DNA of 58,086 nt, from positions 1 to 58,086 of the forward strand of contig CADCLN010000014.1 of the NCBI GenBank assembly GCA_902802265.1. Reading direction: 5' to 3'. Source of the stretch: an uncultured Bacteroidales bacterium. Lineage in GTDB: Bacteria; Bacteroidota; Bacteroidia; Bacteroidales; Bacteroidaceae. Positions 8,276 to 15,940 of this stretch are shown in pieces (position 1 is the first letter of the stretch; the number at the start of each line of letters is the position of its first letter). The notes under the pieces were generated by a model, which worked only from the letters and a program-made list of their open reading frames with translations, was not told the origin of the DNA and did not search any database. The position numbers and the translations under genes were made by a program.

Positions 8276-11200
8276 CCATCAGAAAATACACTTCTTTTTA
8301 TTCTTTCTGGCATGGTTTTTCACGCTCCATGTCCTTGCGCAAAACCGCACCGTCACAGGGCGTGTGGTCGATGCCAACGATGGATTGCCCCTCCCTGGGG
8401 CATCTGTTGTTGTTAAAGAACACACCAACATAGGTACTGCTACAGATGCCGACGGCCGATTCAGCCTGCAGGTTCCACAGACCGCCAAGGTGCTTACCAT
8501 CAGCATGATGGGTATGCAGACCGTGGAAGTAGCCATCAAGACAGGCAAAAGCCTCAAGATTGCCCTCAGCGAATCGGCTGAATCGCTCAGCGAAGCCGTT
8601 GTCTTGGGCTATGGGTCTGCCCGCAAACTGGGCAGTGTGACAGGTGCTGTAGCCACCATCAAAGGGGAGGCTTTTGAGCACATCCCCGCAGCCAATTTCA
8701 CCGATGCGCTTGCCGGTCAGGTAGCAGGACTTTCTGCCCTTTCTTCTTCTGGCGAACCAGCCCTCAGTGCCACCATTCGTCTGCGAGGCATCAACTCCAT
8801 TTCCGCCAGCAATGCACCCTTGATTATTCTAGACGGAAGTCCAATCAACAGCGACACCTACAATGCGCTCAACCCCTCCGACATTGCCAGCATCACGGTG
8901 CTGAAAGATGCCAGTTCCACCGCCATCTATGGTCTGCGCGCTGCCAACGGTGTCATTGTCATCACTTCCAAGAAGGGACAGTTTGAACAGACTCCCGTCG
9001 TAAAAGTCGGTGCACTCTATGGCATTGCTCAGCCCATCAATTCGGGCATCAAGATGATGAACGCAGACCAATACATGACCCTGCGCGAGAAGCTTGACCC
9101 TGCACTGCTGAACAACAGCAACTGGATGAACCACAAAAACATTGTTCAGAAAAACGGCATCGATACGGACTGGAGGGATTACATCTACAACAGCCATGCC
9201 CCCACTTGGGGAATCAATGCCAGTGTGCAGGGAGGCAGCGCCAACACCAATTATTACATTTCGCTCAATCACCTCTCCAAAGAGGGCATCGAGCCCCTTT
9301 CTGGCATCAAACGAACCAGCATCCGCTTCAACGAAGACGTAAAAATCAACAGCCTGTTCAAAGTGGGATTAGACATCAACTTAGCCTACAACATCAGCCA
9401 AGCCAACCCCGAACAAAATTCCTCTAACGTCTATTCCAACAACCCCACCGTGTTCTCGCGTATAGCCCGTCCAGACGATGCCACCCAATACTACACCGTT
9501 GATGCAGAAGGCAATGCCACCTTTGGAGCACGGGCTGACTATCTGCACGAATCCAAACTCTACAATCCCTTCTACACCAACGAGTATCGAGAACGTGCAT
9601 CCAAGACAATCCACATCGACGGAACACTCTATGAACAACTGACTCCCCTGCCAGGACTTACTTTGCGAGCTAACCAAAGTCTTTCGGCATACGACGACAA
9701 ATATCAGTACATCATGCGTCCTGCCGAAACCTACGTCTCTCCGATGGGGGATATTGTCAATCTGTTTGACGACGGCACATCGGCTTGGAACGCGCAAAGC
9801 ACCAGCCGCTACTACCACTTCACGGCAACCCACACAGCAGAATACAAGTTCAGTCCTTTCGAGGGACACCACTTCGCCGTTCTTCTCGGACAGGAAAGCA
9901 TCATCACCGAAGACCGTGGCTTCGGTGTTCGTCGTTACGGACTGACCGACAGCCGAATGTTGCTACTCACCAATGCTACCGAAGAACCCATTGTCTCACA
10001 ACCTGCCACGAAAACCACCTACAACTCCTTCTTCGGGAAAATTTCTTGGGATTATGCTGACCGCTATGCTGTTGACCTCAGCATTCGTCGTGACGGCAGT
10101 TCACGTTTCTCTGCAAAACACCGATGGGCAACTTTCTGGTCGGTGGGTGGACGTTGGAACATGATGAACGAGTCCTTCATGCAGAACCTCAGTGGACTGA
10201 AAACCGTTCTGAACCAGTTTGACTGGCGCATCAACTACGGAACTACCGGCAATTCTGGCATTGGCGACTACACCTACTTCGGACTTGCCACCAGCAGCGG
10301 CATCCAGTATAACGGCTACAGCGGGACTTTGCTTTCACAGCCAAGTGTCGAAGACCTCACCTGGGAAACCATTGCTCAGTTTAATGTGGGCTTCGACATC
10401 CGACTCTTCAACCGCTTCAGCATCAGTCTTGACTTCTATCGGAAAAAGACCAGCAATATGCTCATGAGCATACCCTACTCCTACACCACCGGCTATGCCT
10501 ACGGCAACGGAAACATCGGAGCCATGACCAACCAAGGCATCGACCTCACACTCAATATTGACATTCTGAAAAACAAGGATTTCCATTGGGATTTCTACGC
10601 CAACCTCAACTATAACAAGAACAAAATTACGGCGCTCTTCAATGGTCTGGACGAATACACCATAGCGGGTACAGGACAAAAACTGCAAGTAGGCAAGCCC
10701 TTCGGCGAATTTTTCCTCGTAAAACGTCAAGGTGTTGACCCACGCGACGGCAAACAAGTTTGGTACGATGCCGACGGCAATCTTACAAAAATCTACGACG
10801 AAACCAACAATGCCGTCTTTACAGGCAAACAACGTTATGCCCCCTGGACAGGTGGCTTTGGCACCCACTTCCAGTGGCGCGGACTCTACTGCAACATCGA
10901 CTTCACTTGGACACTCGGCAAATGGGCCTTGAACAATGACCGCTATTTCTGCGAAAACGCAGCCTTTGCCACCAGTTACAACCAAAGCGAATCCATGCAG
11001 AACCTGTGGACCACCGCAGGACAAGTCACCGACATCCCTGCAGCCACCGAAACCATTCAGTTCGACACCCATCTGCTCGAAAACACCTCTTTCCTGCGAC
11101 TGAAAAGACTCACCATCGGCTACGACATTCCACAGAAATACCTGAAGCCGCTGAAATTTGTTCACGGCATCAACCTCTATGCCAGCGGACGCAACCTGCT

Positions 11201-11309
11201 TACCTTCACCAAATACACAGGCTACGACCCAGAACCCGATGTCAACATCATCACATTCAATCACCCCAACACCCGGGAATATTCCTTCGGAGTGGAAATC
11301 ACATTCTGA
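8268..11309 (+). CDS. SusC/RagA-type TonB-dependent outer-membrane transporter
   Basis: A 1013-residue TonB-linked beta-barrel. After a signal peptide ending near VLAQN come a carboxypeptidase-regulatory-like domain (VTGRVVDANDGLPLPGASVV), a TonB-box-like region, a plug (APLIILDGSPIN, then DASSTAIYGLRAANGVIVIT) and a barrel ending in GVEITF with C-terminal Phe. It overlaps the upstream dockerin-tailed gene by 8 bases and precedes SusD by 10. SusC proteins import glycans or, as in P. gingivalis RagA, oligopeptides. The neighbouring C10 protease and lack of glycosidases favour peptides, by inference. Confidence 0.95.
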   Translation: MSSHQKIHFFLFFLAWFFTLHVLAQNRTVTGRVVDANDGLPLPGASVVVKEHTNIGTATDADGRFSLQVPQTAKVLTISMMGMQTVEVAIKTGKSLKIALSESAESLSEAVVLGYGSARKLGSVTGAVATIKGEAFEHIPAANFTDALAGQVAGLSALSSSGEPALSATIRLRGINSISASNAPLIILDGSPINSDTYNALNPSDIASITVLKDASSTAIYGLRAANGVIVITSKKGQFEQTPVVKVGALYGIAQPINSGIKMMNADQYMTLREKLDPALLNNSNWMNHKNIVQKNGIDTDWRDYIYNSHAPTWGINASVQGGSANTNYYISLNHLSKEGIEPLSGIKRTSIRFNEDVKINSLFKVGLDINLAYNISQANPEQNSSNVYSNNPTVFSRIARPDDATQYYTVDAEGNATFGARADYLHESKLYNPFYTNEYRERASKTIHIDGTLYEQLTPLPGLTLRANQSLSAYDDKYQYIMRPAETYVSPMGDIVNLFDDGTSAWNAQSTSRYYHFTATHTAEYKFSPFEGHHFAVLLGQESIITEDRGFGVRRYGLTDSRMLLLTNATEEPIVSQPATKTTYNSFFGKISWDYADRYAVDLSIRRDGSSRFSAKHRWATFWSVGGRWNMMNESFMQNLSGLKTVLNQFDWRINYGTTGNSGIGDYTYFGLATSSGIQYNGYSGTLLSQPSVEDLTWETIAQFNVGFDIRLFNRFSISLDFYRKKTSNMLMSIPYSYTTGYAYGNGNIGAMTNQGIDLTLNIDILKNKDFHWDFYANLNYNKNKITALFNGLDEYTIAGTGQKLQVGKPFGEFFLVKRQGVDPRDGKQVWYDADGNLTKIYDETNNAVFTGKQRYAPWTGGFGTHFQWRGLYCNIDFTWTLGKWALNNDRYFCENAAFATSYNQSESMQNLWTTAGQVTDIPAATETIQFDTHLLENTSFLRLKRLTIGYDIPQKYLKPLKFVHGINLYASGRNLLTFTKYTGYDPEPDVNIITFNHPNTREYSFGVEITF

Positions 11310-11319
11310 CCATTTACCC

Positions 11320-12858
11320 ATGACTCCATTCAAAAAACTCTGTGTCCTCTGTCTTCTCTGTGCCCTCTGTGCTTCCTGCAATATGGACGTACAACCCGAA
11401 GGACAGATTTCCGACACACAGGCCCTCGACAGTTACAAGGACTGCCGCAACTTCTGGACAGGGCTCTATGCCCTGATGCGCAACGTTACGTCGGGCAACC
11501 ACGTCATTCTTTCCGATATCCAGCTCGACGACTTCCATGCCGTCATGGGGAATGGCAACCGACTCATGGATATCTACAACGGAAACATTTATCCCAACAC
11601 CGAAGAGGTCACGGACATCTACGCTTCCTACTACGCACTCATTGCCCAGTGCAATTTCTTCATTGACGGTGTGCCGCTGACTGTGCAACGTCATAATTTC
11701 CCCTCCACACAAACGGACTCACTCCTGAGCTGCATGGCTGATGCTTACTTCTTCCGATCATACGCCTACAGCCAGTTGGCAAACCTCTTCTGCAGCAGTT
11801 ACATCCATTCCGACATTAACCAGACAGCCAGCGGACTCTCGCTGGTCACAGCCTACAAGCCCAGCAGCGACAACAGTTCTTATCCTGGACGTAGCACCCT
11901 GCAGCAAACTTACCTGCTCATCATGGCTGACTTGCAACAGGCTTACCTGCTCAAAACACAGTCGGGCATCACTCCCCCAGACAACTACTACGTCTCCACT
12001 GCTGCCATCCAAGCCCTCCAAGCACGCATCCTGCTGGCTATGGGTGACAACAAGCGGGCTGCAGAAGTGGCCTCCACCCTGATTGACAGCGGACAATATC
12101 CCCTCACCTCGGCTGCCGACTTCGCCAAGTTGTGGAAACAGGATGAAGGCAGCGAAATCATCTGGCGAGTGCAGGCTGACTATAATTACCACGGACTGCC
12201 CACAGGCAGCGCATTCATGTCGAACAGCCATCATGCCGCCGACTATATCCCCACCAACGACGTGGTCTATCTCTATGAACTGAACGACTGCCGATGGGAT
12301 GCCTACTTCGCCGAATGTTCCATCAACAACACAGGCGGAGAGGGCAAGGTGTTCCGCTTGGCAAAGTACCCAGGCAATCCCGACATCTACGGCACCAGTG
12401 CACAGTCTAACTTCGTCAATATGGCTAAACCCTTCCGTTCAGCCGAACTCTACCTCATCGCAGCAGAGGCTTACGACAACCTGAAGCAGACAGAAAAGGC
12501 ACAAGCCTACCTGCGTCCGCTCGTCACCGCACGCCTTGATGCTGGCTACTACGCTGCCAATGTGGCTCCTCTCACGGGAACGATGCTCACCGAATATATC
12601 CGAGACGAGCGACACCGCGAACTCCTGGCAGAAGGGCACCGACTGGCTGACCTGAAACGCTGGAACACAGGATTCGTCCGAGGCGAAGCACAGGAATGTT
12701 GGGACTTTGACACCCAAAACTGCGAACCCCTGCTGTTTCACACCAACCTGCACCTCAGTTACTCCGCCGATGACTACCGTCTGCTGTGGCCCATCCCTGC
12801 CGACGAGTTCAACGTAAACCCACAAATCAAGGGTCAACAAAACCCAGGCTATTTTTAA
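11320..12858 (+). CDS. SusD/RagB-type surface lipoprotein
   Basis: A 512-residue partner of the SusC transporter that acts as the substrate-binding lid. The leader MTPFKKLCVLCLLCALCASC ends in a lipobox with Cys20 as lipid anchor. Aspartates just after the anchor (NMDVQPEGQISD) suggest export to the cell surface. Family signatures are TPR-like helices, AELYLIAAEAY and the C-terminal YIRDERHRELLAEGHRLADL followed by KRW. ATG 11320 is chosen because it starts the lipoprotein signal; the longer frame runs inside SusC. The signal-peptide DNA (11338-11379) is a copy of the dispersed CTCTGTG repeat, which explains the unusual number of cysteines. Confidence 0.94.
   Translation: MTPFKKLCVLCLLCALCASCNMDVQPEGQISDTQALDSYKDCRNFWTGLYALMRNVTSGNHVILSDIQLDDFHAVMGNGNRLMDIYNGNIYPNTEEVTDIYASYYALIAQCNFFIDGVPLTVQRHNFPSTQTDSLLSCMADAYFFRSYAYSQLANLFCSSYIHSDINQTASGLSLVTAYKPSSDNSSYPGRSTLQQTYLLIMADLQQAYLLKTQSGITPPDNYYVSTAAIQALQARILLAMGDNKRAAEVASTLIDSGQYPLTSAADFAKLWKQDEGSEIIWRVQADYNYHGLPTGSAFMSNSHHAADYIPTNDVVYLYELNDCRWDAYFAECSINNTGGEGKVFRLAKYPGNPDIYGTSAQSNFVNMAKPFRSAELYLIAAEAYDNLKQTEKAQAYLRPLVTARLDAGYYAANVAPLTGTMLTEYIRDERHRELLAEGHRLADLKRWNTGFVRGEAQECWDFDTQNCEPLLFHTNLHLSYSADDYRLLWPIPADEFNVNPQIKGQQNPGYF
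11338..11379 (+). repeat. CTCTGTG repeat copy, coding for the SusD signal peptide
   Basis: The DNA starting CTCTGTGTCCTCTGTCTTCT and running to TTCCTGC is a close match to intergenic copies at 27773-27852 and 48124-48163 (reverse complement). Here it encodes the hydrophobic core and lipobox. Confidence 0.8.
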
Positions 12859-12925
12859 TCACGAAACCCCACAAAAATCGTCATCACGTTATAACGTCAT
12901 AACGAATAAACATCAACCCCTCGAC

Positions 12926-13858
12926 ATGAAACATCTCTGTGCCCTCCTTCTTCTCTGTGCCCTCTGTGCCTCCTGCCAGAAGGGAGACACCTACAATACC
13001 GCCCCATCCACCGTACAGATGGGCACAGCCACCTACACGTTCAAGGAAAGCAAAGGCATCTTCCGCATCCCCATCTCCGTCGCAGGAGAACAGAACGGCC
13101 CCATCCGTGTAGAAATTGCCGTGACAGCTAGCAGCAGCCAGACAGCCATCGAGGACCAGCATTTCTACATCACCAGCAAAACTTTCTATATCCCCGCCGA
13201 CAAACAAACCGTCAACATAGAAATCTGGGCAATAGACGACCACACCATCAACGCCGACCGCACCTTCACCCTGCAAATCGTCCATGCCAACGGAGCCGAG
13301 ATTTCCACCACTCAGTCCACCTGCCATGTCACGTTGCTTGACAACGACCAGATACCCTACGAAAGTCTGCAAGGCATCTGGAATGTGGAAGCCACCGACG
13401 TAAGCGGCGACGACTACACCCGCCAAACCTGGCAAACCCACGTCACCCCCTACGACGAAGGCGACACCCACTACGGCAAACAACTCGCCATGCGAGGCTG
13501 GATGGCAAACGGATACGAATATGACTTCATCACCATGCCCCTCAACTTCCGTTACAACCAGCAAACGGGTACCGTCTCCCTGGGCATAGCCCTCGGCGAA
13601 ACCATTGCCGACTCTATCAATTTCTCCGGCACGACCGACGCATCCGACCCCGACTTCCTCTGCCACGTCGTCTCAGCAGGACTCAGCACCACCTACCTCA
13701 CCAAGGGAGAAATCACTGGCCACATCAACCCCACTGGAGACACCATCGTCTTCGAGGCAGGAATGCCTCTCACAGGCATCATCTACAACAGTCAGGGCAA
13801 ATCCACCGCCACCTGGATGGAACAAGACAGCATCATCATGACCATGAAAAAGTTTTAA
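12926..13858 (+). CDS. Calx-beta domain lipoprotein of the Sus-like locus
   Basis: A 310-residue lipoprotein. MKHLCALLLLCALCASC gives anchor Cys17. Residues about 25-145 look like a Calx-beta domain (FRIPISVAGEQNGPIRVEIA; ADRTFTLQIVHANGAEI; HVTLLDND). The rest is a beta-rich domain with repeated short strands, perhaps lipocalin-like. It follows SusD by 67 bases and probably continues the operon as a surface ligand-binding protein. Its 5' module (about 30 bases of leader plus signal-peptide DNA) is almost the same as that of the unrelated C10 protease gene downstream. Confidence 0.75.
   Translation: MKHLCALLLLCALCASCQKGDTYNTAPSTVQMGTATYTFKESKGIFRIPISVAGEQNGPIRVEIAVTASSSQTAIEDQHFYITSKTFYIPADKQTVNIEIWAIDDHTINADRTFTLQIVHANGAEISTTQSTCHVTLLDNDQIPYESLQGIWNVEATDVSGDDYTRQTWQTHVTPYDEGDTHYGKQLAMRGWMANGYEYDFITMPLNFRYNQQTGTVSLGIALGETIADSINFSGTTDASDPDFLCHVVSAGLSTTYLTKGEITGHINPTGDTIVFEAGMPLTGIIYNSQGKSTATWMEQDSIIMTMKKF
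12935..12976 (+). repeat. CTCTGTG repeat copy, coding for a lipoprotein signal
   Basis: CTCTGTGCCCTCCTTCTTCT onward to CCTCCTGC matches the copies at 11338 and 13923 and the intergenic copies. It encodes LCALLLLCALCASC. Confidence 0.8.
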
Positions 13859-13913
13859 CTCCTCATCGTCATAACGCCAAAACGAATAAACGAATAAACA
13901 TCACCCTCCCAAC

Positions 13914-15686
13914 ATGAAACACCTCTGTGCCCTCCTTCTCCTCTGTGCCCTGTGTGCTTCCGTTTTCGCGGAGCATCGCACCATGGAACAAGCCCAACAA
14001 ATTGCTGCAGACTTCACAGGTACCACCCCCGACGCACTCACTCCCGTCAACAATGTGAAGCAAGCCAAGGGCAGGACAGGCAGCGACCAGCCAGCCTATT
14101 ACATTTTCAACAGTCACCCTGGCTACGTCATCGTCAGCAGCGACGAGCAATGTCTGCCTATCCTGGGCTACAACACCACCGACACCTTCGACCCCACCAA
14201 CCTGCCCGACGGCCTCAACTATTGGCTTGAGTTTCTGAAGGAAGAGTCTCTCTCCCTAACCCCTTCCGCGATGGAGGGAAAAGACAAAGAGCAAGGAGTG
14301 TCGGTTTCGCCTCTCCTCACTTCCCACTGGGGACAAGATTCCCCCTTCAACGACCAAGTACCAGTCCCCTACACCCAAAACACAGGCACCTATAAAGGCC
14401 ATGCCACAGCAGGCTGCATTGCAACAGCCCTGGCACAAATCATGGCGTACTGGCAATACCCCTCACGAGGTCAAGGGGGTACATACACCAACAGCAACTA
14501 CACCTCGGCTACCGTCAATTTCAGCGAACAAACTTACGACTGGAACAATATCCGCAATAACTATGGTTACTACCTCAACGACTACGGACGTACCATGTAT
14601 GCCAACTACACCGATACCGAAGCGCGCGAAGTGGCCAAACTCTGCTACCACATCGGCGTAGCGGTTGACATGAAATGGAACACCGACGGAAAGGGCACAT
14701 CCGCCGCTACCGACGGTAAATCCCTACGCGCCCTTATCCGACACTTCGGCTACAATCCTTACGCTTACCTCCAGCAACGCGACATCCTCAGTCCTGGCGC
14801 CTTCAGGTCCCTCCTTCTTGGCGAACTGCAGGCTGGCCGTCCCATCCCTTATTCAGGCAACTCATCTCACGACGGAGGGACTTTCGGCCATTATTTCATC
14901 CTAGACGGCTACGACGCAAACACCCAACTTTTCCACATCAACTGGGGCTGGCGTGGACTCCACAATGGCTACTTCGCCCTCAGTGCGCTACAGCCAGGGA
15001 GCGACGGTGACGGGGCAGGACTGGGCAACTACAACTATAACCAAAATGCCCTGATCGGCGTACAGCCCACCGAAGCCTACTTAGAATATGCCCCAGCCTT
15101 CAGAGCAAGCCACTTCGCCGTGGTGACACCCTCCTTCGACCGAGGTGGCGGCTACAACAACTGTGCCCGCATCAATGCCCACGATCTCACCTGCCACGAT
15201 GCCTGTTTCACAGGAACCTTCGGACTTGCCCTCTACGACACAAACGGCAATTACGAGACAGGACAATACACCTCCATCAACGGCTTCAACGACGGCACCA
15301 GTTTCGACTACATCACCTTCAGCACACCTCCCTTCAACAAACTCATCCCCTTCGGCACCCACACCATGCGGTTCGTGGCCCGCAGCGACGACGGCACGCT
15401 CTACCCCATCCATGCCACCTACGGTCAGTCCGACTGTTGGAAGGTAGTGGTCACCCCTGGAGCCACCAACCGTGACCCAGGCACCGTCACCGTCACCCCC
15501 CTTCCGCCCATCAATCCCGAACTGGCAGGTATCAGCGGTGTTGAGCAAGACACCCCCACTCCCCTCCGCACCGAATACTACACTCTCAGCGGCATCCGTC
15601 TCTCAGCACCCCGTGCAGGACTCATCATCCAGCGTGACATCTATTCAAACGGAACGGTCAAGACCCGAAAGATGCTCAGCAAATAA
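13914..15686 (+). CDS. C10-family cysteine protease (streptopain/interpain type)
   Basis: A 590-residue secreted protease. A signal peptide (MKHLCALLLLCALCASVFA) precedes a propeptide (about 22-135) and a catalytic domain beginning near VSPLLTSHWGQ. The nucleophile is Cys168 in AGCIATALAQIM and the histidine His326 in GHYFILDGY, followed by HINWGWRG, all typical of C10. After the catalytic domain come beta-sandwich segments and a tail with EYYTLSGIRL, common in secreted Prevotella proteins. The propeptide-catalytic junction (LSLTPSAMEGK) is encoded by DNA resembling the CCCCTAGAGGGG repeat in reverse (14247-14280). It is the last gene of the Sus-like run and probably digests host or diet protein for the SusC/D importer. 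Confidence 0.92.
   Translation: MKHLCALLLLCALCASVFAEHRTMEQAQQIAADFTGTTPDALTPVNNVKQAKGRTGSDQPAYYIFNSHPGYVIVSSDEQCLPILGYNTTDTFDPTNLPDGLNYWLEFLKEESLSLTPSAMEGKDKEQGVSVSPLLTSHWGQDSPFNDQVPVPYTQNTGTYKGHATAGCIATALAQIMAYWQYPSRGQGGTYTNSNYTSATVNFSEQTYDWNNIRNNYGYYLNDYGRTMYANYTDTEAREVAKLCYHIGVAVDMKWNTDGKGTSAATDGKSLRALIRHFGYNPYAYLQQRDILSPGAFRSLLLGELQAGRPIPYSGNSSHDGGTFGHYFILDGYDANTQLFHINWGWRGLHNGYFALSALQPGSDGDGAGLGNYNYNQNALIGVQPTEAYLEYAPAFRASHFAVVTPSFDRGGGYNNCARINAHDLTCHDACFTGTFGLALYDTNGNYETGQYTSINGFNDGTSFDYITFSTPPFNKLIPFGTHTMRFVARSDDGTLYPIHATYGQSDCWKVVVTPGATNRDPGTVTVTPLPPINPELAGISGVEQDTPTPLRTEYYTLSGIRLSAPRAGLIIQRDIYSNGTVKTRKMLSK
13923..13961 (+). repeat. CTCTGTG repeat copy, coding for the C10 protease signal peptide
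   Basis: CTCTGTGCCCTCCTTCTCCT onward, nearly identical to 12935-12976. It differs where TCCTGC becomes TTCCGTT, turning a lipobox into an ordinary signal-peptidase site. Confidence 0.8.
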
Positions 15687-15726
15687 TCACAACCTTTCAC
15701 CCTCTATCATCCTCGCCCTAAAAAAT

Positions 15727-15760
15727 CCTCCCCCTAGAGGGAGGGAGTTAGAGAGGGTCT
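15727..15760 (+). repeat. CCCCTAGAGGGAGGGAGTTA dispersed repeat
   Basis: A copy of the family also at 18721-18752 and 27130-27159, with a partial copy at about 32084-32103. It begins with a small CCCTAGAGGG palindrome and ends in GAGAGGGTCT. Confidence 0.8.
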
Positions 15761-15796
15761 AGATTAAACATTTCTCGAGACAAAACTTTGCTGTTG

Positions 15797-15850
15797 AAAA
15801 TTCAAAACACGGCACCTGTCGTTTCAAAACTTAACTGCCATTAAATTGGA
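15797..15850 (+). repeat. dispersed repeat shared with 48052-48124
   Basis: CAAAACACGGCACCTGTC and AAACTTAACTGCCATTAAAT closely match CACAGCACTTGTC, AAACACGG and AAACTTAACTGCTGTTAAAT at 48060-48121. Confidence 0.6.
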
Positions 15851-15859
15851 CGTATATCT

Positions 15860-15915
15860 ATAAGAAAACGCATCCCCCGATCCGCTGACGGAACGAGGGA
15901 TGTGCTTTCTTATAG
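15860..15915. terminator. bidirectional hairpin terminator between convergent genes
   Basis: TATAAGAAAACGCATCCC pairs with GGGATGTGCTTTCTTATA around a central loop. A/T-rich arms supply T-runs in both directions. It sits between the plus-strand C10 gene and the minus-strand sulfatase-like gene. Confidence 0.75.
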
Positions 15916-15940
15916 GTTCGATTGAGAATGTGGCAGTTGT

